From the NCBI GenBank assembly GCA_964569245.1, contig CAZMTK010000006.1, forward strand, positions 95,828 through 159,827: a DNA stretch of 64,000 nucleotides, given 5' to 3'. The DNA is from JAAYTY01 sp964569245 (GTDB lineage Bacteria; Fermentibacterota; Fermentibacteria; Fermentibacterales; Fermentibacteraceae). The position numbers were made by a program, and so were the translations under genes. This document shows, piece by piece, positions 56,056-64,000 of this stretch. The first letter of the stretch is position 1, and the number at the start of each line of letters is the position of its first letter. Under the pieces are notes generated by a model that saw only the letters and a list, made by a program, of their open reading frames with translations, did not search any database and was not told where the DNA came from.

Positions 56056-56970
56056 CTAGTCCATCGAGCGCAGGAGCTCCTCTATCCTCTCCAGCGCTCG
56101 TCTGCGCTCCTCTTCGAGCTGGCGCAGCGCCTCCAGGTCCCCCTGCTGCCTCAGCCTCTCGGCCGGTTCCAGCGTAGTGCGGTTGAAGAAGGGGCCCAGA
56201 GTGGCCTGGACGCCCAGGGTGAACTTCGCGTTCTGCATCACGTCGGTCTCGACTCTTTCGTCGCCCCTGGCGAGCTGCTCGAACTCCGCCACGGCGGCGC
56301 TCACCCTGACCATGTCGCTGATCTCGTACCAGCCCCCGAAGTTGGCATCGCGCCCGTCCCATTCGAGAACGATGCCCACCCTGGGGTCTGGATGGAACTC
56401 GACTGAACCGAAGAGCCCCGGAAGGGGGTTCTCGATGCCGTCCGAGGGAGTGTCTGGATCCTGCCTGAAGCGGCCCAGCCCGTAGCCGATGCTTGCGGCG
56501 ATCGGGGCCTTGAGTATGTAGTCGAGGTTCTTCGAAACGACCAGGTAAACGGAGAAGTTCTGGTTCTCGGGATAATGGTAGAGGCCCAGGCTGTCGTCCT
56601 CGTAGAACTCGTAGTCCTGCTCTCCGGTGAGGTTCTCCGCACCAAGAGCCAGGCCCGGCCTGTTGAGGGACTCCTTGAGGACGACGGCCCTTATCTGGCC
56701 GGACAGGCCTCCCGCTCCGAGATAGGTGATGCCGGCCTGGGCCCTGTCGAAGAGGCCGAACTCGATATAGCCTCCGAGGGCGAAATCGCTCTCGCTGGAG
56801 CTGTCAGCCTTCTCGTAGCCGTAGGAAGTGAAGCAGCCCCCCAGCTCTATCTGCGTATGAGTCAGTACGAACGCAGAGGGTGTGTCCATCACTCCGAAGC
56901 GGGAGAAAGGAAGGGACGCAGCACCCGCAGCAGCATGCAGCAGTGCGATAGTGACGAACAGCCTGCCCAT
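56056..56970 (-). CDS. Outer-membrane protein with C-terminal coiled coil
   Basis: 304 residues. A signal peptide (FVTIALLHAAAGAAS) precedes a barrel-like region: QIELGGCFTSYGYEK, YIEFGLFDRAQAGITYLG, ASIGYGLGRFRQ, FGSVEFHPDPRVGIVLEWDG. It ends in a ~45-residue charged helix (LRQQGDLEALRQLEEERRRA). The barrel part recalls YjbH/porin-like proteins of the FCB group; no precise family is claimed. The start is ATG 56970 after GGAGG. Upstream codons give a non-signal extension. Confidence 0.65.
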   Translation of the reverse strand: MGRLFVTIALLHAAAGAASLPFSRFGVMDTPSAFVLTHTQIELGGCFTSYGYEKADSSSESDFALGGYIEFGLFDRAQAGITYLGAGGLSGQIRAVVLKESLNRPGLALGAENLTGEQDYEFYEDDSLGLYHYPENQNFSVYLVVSKNLDYILKAPIAASIGYGLGRFRQDPDTPSDGIENPLPGLFGSVEFHPDPRVGIVLEWDGRDANFGGWYEISDMVRVSAAVAEFEQLARGDERVETDVMQNAKFTLGVQATLGPFFNRTTLEPAERLRQQGDLEALRQLEEERRRALERIEELLRSMD

Positions 56971-57105
56971 CGGAACCTCCAATGCTCCGGCGAAGATAAC
57001 CAAGGCGCTCGGCACGGGCCAAACAGCCTGGCATCCGGGGCCTCCATCAGCAGAGAACCTGCACCGGCCGTTTTCGTTCCGCTCGCCCCGGCAGGCCGGC
57101 CCCGG

Positions 57106-58596
57106 CTAGAGCCTCACGATCCTTCCCGAAACTCCGCCGAGGCTCGATGTCCTAACGATGTAGGCGCCCGGAGGAACCGGCTCTCCATCCTCGCCCGAAC
57201 CGCTCCAGCAGAAGGAGCGCAGGCCTCCGCACGCCTCTCCCGGCCCCAGGTCCGCCACGAGTCGGCCGGAGATGTCGAACACCAGGAGAGGCTCCAGGAA
57301 GTCTTCGTCGGCGATAGTCACGACCACAGGGCCGACTGAGGGGTTGGGGGATATCCTGAGGCGTTCATCCTGCGCTGGAGCGCCTCCGCCGGTGCCCGTG
57401 CCGTCCCTGTATGCGCGCACATCAGTCCCTACGCCGCACACGACCAGGACTCCCCCCTGGCCGATGGCCGGCCCGCCGATGTTGATGTTCGGGACCGCGG
57501 TGTCCCAGAGGAGTGTCAGGTCTGGAGCGAAGGCGTAGAAGCGTCCTCCGGCGAAGCCTCCGTTGGAGAAGTACACAGTGCCGTCTGCTCCTGTCGCGAT
57601 CCTGGCGGCGGTGTAGCCTTCCAGCACGGCGGACTGTGAGATGACCGATCCGTCGTCCGGATCTATTCTCGAGAGCCTCGGCCCGGGCGTCACCATGTAC
57701 ACAGAGCCGTCGGGCCCCACGCCGAACTCGGGGGCGCAGGCGTTCACCGTCGGGATGTGCCACTTCTCCACGAGGGCCGCGCCGGTGTCCTCGAAGGCAT
57801 AGAAATAATCGGTGGAGGGATTGCCCTGGCTGCGGTTGAAGTACACCGTTCCGTCGGGGCCCGCCATGGGCGTACATTGGGCGGTGAACCCCGGCATCAC
57901 AGGGCCGGAGTACATCTCCGCGCCGGTGATCGCGTCGTACCTGACTATCGAATGCCCCCCGGGCACTGCGTCCGCAACGTAGAACGCCTCTCCATGCAGG
58001 CAGCCTCCGCACTGCCCGCTCACCGAGCCGGTGCGGGAGGCGTGCCAGACGAGGGAGCCGTCGGACGAGTCGAACCTCCAGATGTCCTCGAACGAAGCCA
58101 CTATCGGGTCTCCGTCCGGAGCGAAGACGACGCCGTCGTAGGCGCCGGCGTCTATCTCAGCAGCAGTGACCCAGGCGGTGCTCCCGTCGTCGGCTTCGAG
58201 CGCGTAGAGCGGAGCGGAAACAGAGGCTCCGTTCCCGCCGCGTGATGCGTACACCAGCCCGTTCTCCACGCCGCCGATCCAGGTGATCCAGTCTCCCGGC
58301 TCGTACGGGATGTCCACCGACCAGAGCACCTCTCCGGTCTCGAGGTCCATGCACACTACCGGCGAGTCGCCCGGGGTGCCCGGCCATGCAGGCTGCCTTA
58401 TCACGAAGACTCTGCCGCCCTCGATGACCGGTTGCCACGAGATCAGGGAGGATGGGCCGCCGGACCAGAGAAGGTCTGCCTCCAGGGGGCCGTTCTCGTC
58501 GGACAGCCCGCACCTCCCGGGATTGCCGCCGGAGTTCGTCCAGTCGCCGGCTGCCGCAGCCAGCGCCAAGAGCAGCAGAGGAGGAGCCGTTCTCAT
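57106..58596 (-). CDS. Secreted PQQ-type beta-propeller protein with sorting-type C-terminus
   Basis: 496 residues. A signal peptide (APPLLLLALAAAAG) is followed by propeller blades with PQQ-like repeats: VVCMDLETGEVLWSVDIP, LYALEADDGSTAWVTAAE, DIWRFDSSDGSLVWHAS, SRIDPDDGSVISQ and AFAPDLTLLWDTAVP. The C-terminal ~85 residues (SPNPSVGPVVVTIADEDF, VFDISGRLVADLG, PPGAYIVRTSSLGGVS) are a FlgD/T9SS-type domain. Quinone binding is not implied, since many such propellers are structural. The start is ATG 58596 after GGAGG, 13 nt from the upstream lipoprotein gene. Confidence 0.82.
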   Translation of the reverse strand: MRTAPPLLLLALAAAAGDWTNSGGNPGRCGLSDENGPLEADLLWSGGPSSLISWQPVIEGGRVFVIRQPAWPGTPGDSPVVCMDLETGEVLWSVDIPYEPGDWITWIGGVENGLVYASRGGNGASVSAPLYALEADDGSTAWVTAAEIDAGAYDGVVFAPDGDPIVASFEDIWRFDSSDGSLVWHASRTGSVSGQCGGCLHGEAFYVADAVPGGHSIVRYDAITGAEMYSGPVMPGFTAQCTPMAGPDGTVYFNRSQGNPSTDYFYAFEDTGAALVEKWHIPTVNACAPEFGVGPDGSVYMVTPGPRLSRIDPDDGSVISQSAVLEGYTAARIATGADGTVYFSNGGFAGGRFYAFAPDLTLLWDTAVPNINIGGPAIGQGGVLVVCGVGTDVRAYRDGTGTGGGAPAQDERLRISPNPSVGPVVVTIADEDFLEPLLVFDISGRLVADLGPGEACGGLRSFCWSGSGEDGEPVPPGAYIVRTSSLGGVSGRIVRL

Positions 58597-58609
58597 CAAG
58601 CCCTCCTCC

Positions 58610-59239
58610 TCAATCGACCCAGTCGAGATGCACGTTCAGGGTGTCTGGATAGGTGATCTCGCCGAACGGCGTGTCCACTGAGGGCAGCGTCCTCAGGAGG
58701 AGCCTGCCCAGGTGGTCGTCGTCCCTGATGTCGCCGTCGATGCCCCCGACTGCCAGCGCGAGGTCTATGAACGCAAGCGGGTCCATCACCGAGAGCACGG
58801 CGACCGCGTTGAAGCTCACCTCGAGGGGCAGTATGGTCACGGCGGTGTCGCCCGGAACCTCGAAGGGGTCGAGAAGCTGGCCCGAGGCGACCCATGTCGT
58901 GTCGAAGCCCTCGGAGTCGGATGCGTCGGCGTAGAGCTTCCACGGGAAGTCGACTATCGTCGCCACGGCCAGCAGCGTGCCTGGAGAGCCGTCGTTGGGG
59001 TTGCGAACCCCGACATTGAGCACCATCTCGACCGGAACCTCGCCGTCGGCCCACATCGCGAGCACTTCGGCCACCTGGGCGGGCCCGAGCGACTCGAGGC
59101 TGTCGAGCACTATGCCGCACACCGTGAAGTCCTCGGTGTTCTCCAGGCGGAACGACAGGTTCAGGAGCCCGAGGGGATCGGCCGGGTTGCACGCAACCCC
59201 TAGAACCAGCAACGGGATTACCGGAGCGAGGCGTTTCAT
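58610..59239 (-). CDS. LEA/WHy-like lipoprotein
   Basis: 209 residues. The lipoprotein signal ends in LLVLGVAC. A beta-sandwich-like body includes LSFRLENTEDFTVCGIVLD and VLNVGVRNPNDGSPGT, and the VRNPN-type turn is typical of LEA14/WHy-domain lipoproteins. These may act in envelope stress protection. The start is ATG 59239 with GGGTGG upstream; the longer in-frame extension upstream lacks a signal. It is in tandem with the PQQ-type gene. Confidence 0.6.
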   Translation of the reverse strand: MKRLAPVIPLLVLGVACNPADPLGLLNLSFRLENTEDFTVCGIVLDSLESLGPAQVAEVLAMWADGEVPVEMVLNVGVRNPNDGSPGTLLAVATIVDFPWKLYADASDSEGFDTTWVASGQLLDPFEVPGDTAVTILPLEVSFNAVAVLSVMDPLAFIDLALAVGGIDGDIRDDDHLGRLLLRTLPSVDTPFGEITYPDTLNVHLDWVD

Positions 59240-59289
59240 GATCCACCCGCTTTCAGTGTGTCTCTGGTCCTTGGCGCTCCGCTGACGCT

Positions 59290-59862
59290 TCAACGGCGCA
59301 GTCCCTCCGGGCCTATGGTCCTCCGGTACGGGGCTGTCCGGTAGGGGCGCCCGAGCATGTAGTTCGTCCACTCTTCGAACGAGAGCATGGGGGTGCCGTC
59401 ACGGGGCTCGAATCCCGCGGTCGCGGAAATGCACTCGCCTATCATGCCTGCGCCCGCCGGGTCGCCCCGGTCGCCGTCGGTGCGGAGGAGCCGCAGGCGG
59501 AAGGCCAGCATCCTCCACTCCTCCGAATAGTACTTCCACTCTGCTCCGCACTTCGTGCAGTGCAGAACCGCCTCGAGCCACCACTCCTGATGCTGCGGGG
59601 GGGTCTTCACGAAGGACTTCAGCCTGAGGGCTGCCTCGACGAGGTGGTTCTGGATCTCGTCCTGCCAGCCGGGCCCCTGCTCCTTTCCCGCCCACGACAC
59701 GAACTGGGGCCATCGGCAGGGGCACTCGTGCGAGGAGAGGTATTCGTCCAGCACGTTCTGAACAGCCTTTCTGCGGCTCTCGACGTCGCGCATCACGTCA
59801 TCGGTCAACGGGTCGCACCTCCATTCCGACTTTCGAGCCCGGCAGCCGGCCGGCAAGGTCAT
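59290..59862 (-). CDS. Cys-containing protein of unknown function coupled to the symporter
   Basis: 190 residues with no recognised family. Visible are a CxC pair in SSHECPCRWPQFVSW, a CxxC in LHCTKCGAEWKYY (zinc or redox candidate) and many Trp/Tyr residues. There is no signal peptide or membrane segment. ATG 59862 overlaps the stop of the sodium:solute symporter (ATGA), so it is probably co-translated with it and may regulate it or its substrate's metabolism. A start at the internal ATG 59793 is possible. Confidence 0.5.
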   Translation of the reverse strand: MTLPAGCRARKSEWRCDPLTDDVMRDVESRRKAVQNVLDEYLSSHECPCRWPQFVSWAGKEQGPGWQDEIQNHLVEAALRLKSFVKTPPQHQEWWLEAVLHCTKCGAEWKYYSEEWRMLAFRLRLLRTDGDRGDPAGAGMIGECISATAGFEPRDGTPMLSFEEWTNYMLGRPYRTAPYRRTIGPEGLRR

Positions 59863-61301
59863 TGTTCGCCGCGTCCCCATTCCGGGAGGAGCAGCGAGAA
59901 AGCCACGGCCATCACGAGCGCGAATGCGAAGCTGGCCAGTCTCTCGGATACGCCTGTGGATACCAGGAAGAAGTTCCTCCAGACCACGGTACCGAGCGTT
60001 CCCGAGACGAGGGAGGCGAATACTCCGGCACGCGAGAGCCCCTTCCAGAACAGCAGAAGGAGCAGGGCGGGTCCGAACGAGCTCCCGAGGCCCGACCAGG
60101 CATACGAGACGAGCCCGAACACGGTGTCTTTCACCAGAACGGCCAGGACGAACGCGAGCACACCCACTCCGAGTGTCATGAAACGCGTGAGCCAGAGCAT
60201 GGCCTTGGGGCTCATGCGCTTCCCTGCGAGGGAGACGTAGACGTCCTCGCTCGCGGAGGACGAGCAGACCAGCAGCTCCGAGTCCGCGGTGGACATCATC
60301 GCGGAGATGGCCCCCGAGAGACAGATGCCCGCGAGGAGCGGCGAGAGCAGAGTCAGAGCAAGCATGGGCATCGCGCCCTCCGGGCCTGCAGCAGGTTCCG
60401 CCAGCACGCCCCTGCTCACCAGGGTGTAGGCCGCCATGCCGATGAGCAGGGCTCCGGCATAGGCGAGCAGCGTCCATGCAGCGGCAGTCCATCTCGCACG
60501 CTTCACGTCGGAGTCGCTGCGCATCGCCATCATGCGGCTCAAGAGCTGCGGCTGGCCCGTGTACCCGAACATCCAGCTCAGACCGCTGAGGATGAACAGC
60601 ACCGCGGCGAAGCCCGTGTTGCCGCCCGTGACCGTGCTCAGCGCAGGCCCAGCGTCCCTGAGGGCGGAGGCTATGCTGAGGTTGTGGCCCGCAAGGGCGA
60701 GCAGCCCGATTATCGGGAGGGCAACCAGCGTGAATATCATGAGGAGCGACTGCAGCACGTCGGTTACGACGACGGCGATGAACCCTCCGAGGAAGCAGTA
60801 CAGCGTTACTACAACGGCGCCGATTACCGTTCCCCAGAACGGGGCTATCCCGAAGGTGCTCTGCAGGACTGTTCCAGCCCCAGCGAACTGCGCCGCGATG
60901 TAGAACAGGAAGAAGAAGATGATCACGAAGGCCGACAGCAGGCTCACAGCCTTCTCGGACCCAGGGAACCTGCGGCTGATGAGGCCAGGCACCGTGAGGG
61001 CGCCGGTTCGCTCGGTCTCCTCGCGGAGCCTCCTGCTCATCGCGAACCAGATGAAGAGTATTCCTATGACGCATCCAAGCGCCGTCCAGATGCAGCTTAT
61101 TCCCTCGGCATAGGCGTGCCCGGTGAGGCCGAGGAGCAGCCAGGCGGACTCTCCGGTGGCTCGCTCCGATAGAGCAAGAGCCGTTCCCGGGAGTCTCCTG
61201 CCGCCCAGGACGTATTCCGACTGCGTCTTCGACCGTTTCATGGACCATGCGCCGAGGCCCAGCACGATCGCGAGATAAGCGATGAACACCCCGAGAAGCA
61301 T
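59859..61301 (-). CDS. Sodium:solute symporter (SSS/PutP family)
   Basis: 480 residues with about 13 membrane helices. SSS features are visible: YVLGGRRLPGTALALSERATGESAWLLLGLTG (proline permease-like, with the Na-site region), FGYTGQPQLLSRMMAMRS, SGAISAMMSTADSELLVCSSSASEDVY, and FGLVSYAWSGLGSSFGPALLLLLFW. These match PutP-type carriers best. The substrate is probably proline or another small organic solute, unproven. The start is ATG 61301 after GGAGG. A TAAAAT promoter lies 36 nt upstream. Confidence 0.92.
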   Translation of the reverse strand: MLLGVFIAYLAIVLGLGAWSMKRSKTQSEYVLGGRRLPGTALALSERATGESAWLLLGLTGHAYAEGISCIWTALGCVIGILFIWFAMSRRLREETERTGALTVPGLISRRFPGSEKAVSLLSAFVIIFFFLFYIAAQFAGAGTVLQSTFGIAPFWGTVIGAVVVTLYCFLGGFIAVVVTDVLQSLLMIFTLVALPIIGLLALAGHNLSIASALRDAGPALSTVTGGNTGFAAVLFILSGLSWMFGYTGQPQLLSRMMAMRSDSDVKRARWTAAAWTLLAYAGALLIGMAAYTLVSRGVLAEPAAGPEGAMPMLALTLLSPLLAGICLSGAISAMMSTADSELLVCSSSASEDVYVSLAGKRMSPKAMLWLTRFMTLGVGVLAFVLAVLVKDTVFGLVSYAWSGLGSSFGPALLLLLFWKGLSRAGVFASLVSGTLGTVVWRNFFLVSTGVSERLASFAFALVMAVAFSLLLPEWGRGEQ

Positions 61302-61336
61302 CGCCTCCTCCTCTCTCGATTCGTCCTCCGCTCGGG

Positions 61337-61365
61337 ATTTTATCCCGGCAGGCCGTCCGGAGCAA
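61337..61365 (-). promoter_or_regulatory. Symporter promoter
   Basis: On the minus strand TTGCTC (61365-61360), a 17-nt spacer and TAAAAT (61342-61337). The -10 lies in a short palindrome, GGGATAAAATCCC. Confidence 0.5.
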
Positions 61366-61550
61366 GGACGAGGCGTTTCTCGATGCCGCTCTCGGGTCGC
61401 GCCGTCCCGGCTCTTTCTGCGCCCTTGTCATGAAAGAAGCGGGCTTGCTCCTCGCGCTCCGTTGCGTTTTTCGCCATGTTGTCATGGAGTTGTCGCATCA
61501 TGCTCTTTCACGCCGGTCACGCCGGTGCCCGGCGGAAGGGAGTTTTCGGC

Positions 61551-62426
61551 GTGGAACTGATTCTGGCCGCCTCTATCGTTGCATGGTGGGGGGAAATGCT
61601 GCCCGCCCCGCTGGAGACGCCGCCATTCGACTACGAGCTGAACGAGTCGGTGGAGGTCATCCCGTCACTCGTCCTCTCGAAGAGCAGCCCCAACAGCACG
61701 ACGGACTACTACTCGTGGTTCGCCGACAAGTACGACTGGCCCTCGATCACCTTCCACAACGGCGGCGTGAACGACGCAACAAGGGCTGAAGGTCCTGTGC
61801 CGGACGGCATCGACAGGATTCTGCACACCCCGGGCGGGGGCGAGTTCCACCTGTACCAGATCATCGTTTGCGAAGAGGCGGTGCTGGCCGTGTACGGCTC
61901 GCCGCCAAACAGGTTCGGCGTGGTTCTCGACCCCAGGATACTCGTGGTGCTGGACCCGGTTAACGGCAGGGTCCTGCACGTGCTGGACTTCCTGACATAC
62001 TGCGAAGGGCCGGTGACACAGGGCCTGGACGAGGATGTCGTGTTCCAGCAGCTCCGCTGGGCGTGGGTCGAGGACGGCATCCTGTACGTCTCGAACGCCC
62101 ACCGCACCTATGCCGAGAGCTCCAGGGGCAGGAACGCATACATCACGGCGATAGACCTGTCCACCTACCGTCGGCTGTGGCGCAGCAGCCCGCTGGTCTC
62201 GAACTCCGAGAACTTCGTCGTGACGGGTGACGCCATCATCACCGGCTACGGCTTCACCGACGAGGACGACTTCGTCTACGTGCTGGACAGGCGCACGGGC
62301 GAGGTGGTCCAGCAGGTCGAGGTGCCCTCCGCACCCGAGTACTTCTACCTCGAAGGCGACGGGCTCGAGGTGAGGTGCTACGACACCGACCTGACGTTCG
62401 GCATGGAAGGAGACGCAACGCGGTGA
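61551..62426 (+). CDS. Exported protein with PQQ-like propeller repeats
   Basis: 291 residues. A short hydrophobic start (ELILAASIVAWW) is followed by repeats such as RILVVLDPVNGRVLHVLDF, YITAIDLSTYRRLWRSSPL and FVYVLDRRTGEVVQQVEVP, which are WD/PQQ-like blades. It is too short for a full seven-blade propeller. The function is unknown. The start is GTG 61551 with GGAAGGGAG eight nt upstream. The ATG at 61500 would add a region without a signal. Confidence 0.55.
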   Translation: MELILAASIVAWWGEMLPAPLETPPFDYELNESVEVIPSLVLSKSSPNSTTDYYSWFADKYDWPSITFHNGGVNDATRAEGPVPDGIDRILHTPGGGEFHLYQIIVCEEAVLAVYGSPPNRFGVVLDPRILVVLDPVNGRVLHVLDFLTYCEGPVTQGLDEDVVFQQLRWAWVEDGILYVSNAHRTYAESSRGRNAYITAIDLSTYRRLWRSSPLVSNSENFVVTGDAIITGYGFTDEDDFVYVLDRRTGEVVQQVEVPSAPEYFYLEGDGLEVRCYDTDLTFGMEGDATR

Positions 62427-62436
62427 GGGGGGAGGC

Positions 62437-62904
62437 ATGACGGACCTCTCGAAGGTCACCTTCTGCGGCCTGTACTGCGGGCTCTGCTCCCAGTGCAACC
62501 GGATTCCTGCTCAGAGCCGCGCCCTTCGCGAAACCATGCAGAAGGAGGGCTGGCACCTCTGGGGGGAGAGCTTCCCCGGCTTCAGGGAGTTCTGGGCGTT
62601 CCTGGGCGGCCTGGTCGAGAGCGAGGCGAACGCCGGCTGCCGTGAGGGGAAGTGCGGGCCCCCGTTCTGCGGCATAAGGAAGTGTGCGCGGGCGAAGGGT
62701 GTCGAGGTCTGCGCCTTCTGCGGCGAGTACCCCTGCCACAGGATCAGGGGCATCGCGAAGGGCTACGTAACGATGCTGGCCGATGCTGAGAGGATGCGCG
62801 AGAAAGGCCTGGACGCCTGGATCGCCGAGCAGGAGGCCCGCAGGGCCACCGGCTTCTGCTACTGTGACATCCGGTGCTCGCCGTACGAGATAGCGGAGGA
62901 CTGA
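62437..62904 (+). CDS. DUF3795 cysteine-rich protein
   Basis: 155 residues with the DUF3795 pattern: an N-terminal FCGLYCGLCSQC, a central CREGKCGPPFCGIRKCARAKGVEVCAFCGEYPC and a C-terminal CYCDIRC. The 13 or so cysteines suggest zinc or Fe-S binding. The role of the family is unknown. ATG 62437 follows GGGGGGAGG. It lies 10 nt downstream of the propeller-like gene and may be co-transcribed. Confidence 0.85.
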   Translation: MTDLSKVTFCGLYCGLCSQCNRIPAQSRALRETMQKEGWHLWGESFPGFREFWAFLGGLVESEANAGCREGKCGPPFCGIRKCARAKGVEVCAFCGEYPCHRIRGIAKGYVTMLADAERMREKGLDAWIAEQEARRATGFCYCDIRCSPYEIAED

Positions 62905-62913
62905 CCCCGGGCG

Positions 62914-63186
62914 CTACAGCCGGTCGATGTACTCCACGGCGTCCTTCAGGCTTGCGCCCGACTCCTGCATGAACTGCTTCAGCGCGCCCTTCCTGTCGCC
63001 CTTCTCGATGAGAGACATCACGGCGGGCGAAGGCTTCCACTTCGGCAGCTGCTCGTGCGGCGCAGTCCCCGCAGTCTCCCGGGGCTGGGATATGCCCATC
63101 CTCCTGAACAGGAACTCCATCTGTGACTCGAGCCTCTCCACGCGCTGCGTCAGCTGCTCCATCTCCCGCGAATCTGCGGCCGGCAT
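62914..63186 (-). CDS. Small coiled-coil protein with bL12-C-terminal-like segment
   Basis: 90 residues. An N-terminal coiled coil (MEQLTQRVERLESQMEFLFR) is joined by a Pro-rich linker to MSLIEKGDRKGALKQFMQES and GASLKDAVEYIDRL. The latter resembles the helix pair of the L7/L12 C-terminal domain found in small actinobacterial-type proteins. It may bind protein partners. The ATG at 63186 follows a G-run; a GTG six nt upstream is an alternative. Confidence 0.55.
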   Translation of the reverse strand: MPAADSREMEQLTQRVERLESQMEFLFRRMGISQPRETAGTAPHEQLPKWKPSPAVMSLIEKGDRKGALKQFMQESGASLKDAVEYIDRL

Positions 63187-63205
63187 GGACACCCCCCCGG
63201 AAGGA

Positions 63206-63739
63206 CTAACGGAACCTCTCGAGGTCCTGCAGGTCGTTCCGCAGGCCCTCGGCTATGACCGCTGACGACATGTCGCCGTCGCACACGATAAGCACCATGC
63301 CTTCGGCAGGGCTCCCGGTGAACCTCACCAGCCTGTCGGCTGCCAGGTTGTCGATCATCGAATCGCCCGAAGGGTAGGCATGCTCCAGCCGCGCGACCGA
63401 ATCCACCAGTGCTGCGAAGGTCTCGTCGCCGGGGTAGTCCGCTTCCAGCCGGATACCGCAGATCGTGTCCTGCCTGCTGTACACGGTGAGCCTCCACGGG
63501 CTCCCGGCGTAGAGCACCCTGTCCCTGCGGCAGGAGGCCACTGAAATTGATCTGTCTCCCTCCCACGGGCCACAGCCCGAGAGCTCCACGCCAGACTCCT
63601 CCTCCAGGCCGGCCAGCGTAGTGCCCAGTGCGCTCGTCGTCCCCGCGCCGGAGGAGCCGGACCCGCCCCGCAGTGCGATCATCAGACCGACCAGCACCGT
63701 GACTGCGAAAAGCGCCAGTCTCTTCCGGATGTCGGTCAT
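63206..63739 (-). CDS. Membrane-anchored protein of unknown function
   Basis: 177 residues. One N-terminal membrane anchor (LALFAVTVLVGLMIAL) is followed by a Gly/Ser/Thr linker and a globular part with three Cys (LSGCGPWEGD, VASCRRDR, DTICGIRLEA) that may form disulfides outside. No family was recognised. The C-terminal part (DNLAADRLVRFTGSPAEG) resembles a small alpha/beta domain. It lies 19 nt upstream of the small coiled-coil gene on the same strand, so they are probably co-transcribed. Confidence 0.6.
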   Translation of the reverse strand: MTDIRKRLALFAVTVLVGLMIALRGGSGSSGAGTTSALGTTLAGLEEESGVELSGCGPWEGDRSISVASCRRDRVLYAGSPWRLTVYSRQDTICGIRLEADYPGDETFAALVDSVARLEHAYPSGDSMIDNLAADRLVRFTGSPAEGMVLIVCDGDMSSAVIAEGLRNDLQDLERFR

Positions 63740-63927
63740 GCTCCTGATGCCTCCTTCACGGCAGTGGCGAGGAGCCCTGTCACAGGAAGCAGCATCCAGC
63801 CCAGCAGTCGAATATCATGCCCTCCCCTGGCGGCGACACGATCCTGCCTGCCTCGACTGACGGGGCTACCTCTCGCAGCCCGTGCGCCTTAGTATCCACG
63901 GAGCTTCCTCAGCCACGGAGGGTGCGC

Positions 63928-64000
63928 ATGGAGTCGAACGCTCCCCAGGACAGGCTGACGGGCCTGCCCACCCGGGCGGCCCTGGACGATCTCGACAGGG
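63928..64000 (+). CDS. GGDEF-domain protein, N-terminal fragment
   Basis: 24 residues are visible before the window ends: MESNAPQDRLTGLPTRAALD and DLDR. DRLTGLPTRAAL is the conserved opening of GGDEF diguanylate-cyclase domains, here almost at the N-terminus. The start is ATG 63928 after GGAGGG. Whether the active-site loop is intact cannot be seen. Confidence 0.65.
   Translation, partial: MESNAPQDRLTGLPTRAALDDLDR

Noticed and set aside
59395..59425. tRNA T-arm-like GGCTCGAATCCCGCGG
   Set aside because: It lies inside a coding gene and no cloverleaf can be formed around it.
1..64000. CRISPR array or prophage
   Set aside because: No regularly spaced direct repeats, cas genes, integrase or phage structural genes were seen.

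Overview
This is a GC-rich, densely packed bacterial chromosome segment. No rRNA or tRNA gene was seen, so taxonomy rests on gene content. There are many predicted outer-membrane beta-barrels, two OmpA-type proteins, numerous lipoproteins, three secreted proteins with C-terminal sorting-type beta domains (type IX secretion style) and a PorV-like barrel. This suggests a didermic member of the FCB superphylum or a related candidate phylum (a Fermentibacterota-like lineage is possible but unproven). The sequence looks like a scaffolded, possibly metagenome-derived contig: it has a 10-N gap at 17308-17317 flanked by G and C homopolymers.

Layout. 0-9.4 kb: a partial MFS transporter, an RRM RNA-binding protein, an EamA transporter, a REP-associated (Y1/HUH) transposase bounded by inverted repeats, a flavin-binding split-barrel protein with a coupled glycosyltransferase-like gene, a secreted clan-CD protease, a thioredoxin-like lipoprotein, a Nudix hydrolase, a transposase-free copy of the inverted-repeat element, and an OmpA protein. 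9.4-17.2 kb: a second OmpA paralogue; then, divergently, acylphosphatase, a barrel, a zinc-ribbon protein, RNase D, a phosphoesterase-like protein and a repeat lipoprotein. 17.4-25.8 kb (minus strand): rho, rpmE, a DUF1385 protein, prfA, prmC, ispG, glnA and a beta-propeller lipoprotein, a compact transcription/translation housekeeping operon. 26-35.9 kb (plus): a degenerate GGDEF protein, a VanZ-like protein, a coiled-coil lipoprotein with a LysM partner, then the classical phoH-pgpH-ybeY-CBS/CorC-recO-glyS cluster.

35.9-46.6 kb: a 1535-residue multidomain diguanylate cyclase; divergent from it an archaeal-type valS and a dCMP-deaminase-like gene; then a minus-strand AbrB - substrate-binding protein - ATPase - permease operon. 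A third inverted-repeat element (46326-46563) sits exactly between that operon's promoter and the next, divergent one. 46.6-59.3 kb: a surface/secretome block comprising a barrel fused to a ComEA-like helix-hairpin-helix domain, a second barrel, a DUF5343 protein, a DHH phosphoesterase, a lipoprotein with duplicated OB-fold-like domains, a PorV-like barrel, a secreted ComEC-like metallo-beta-lactamase-fold protein, a lamin-tail protein, another barrel, a PQQ-type propeller and an LEA-like lipoprotein. 59.3-64 kb: a Cys-containing unknown coupled to a sodium:solute symporter, a propeller-like protein, a DUF3795 protein, two small unknowns and the start of another GGDEF gene.

The points most worth following up are the transposase with its family of structured non-autonomous elements, the operator-like palindrome inside the AbrB operon promoter, the very large kinase-like/STAND-like/GGDEF regulator whose upstream enzymatic motifs look eroded, and the surface block that combines nucleic-acid-related folds with sorting-type C-termini.
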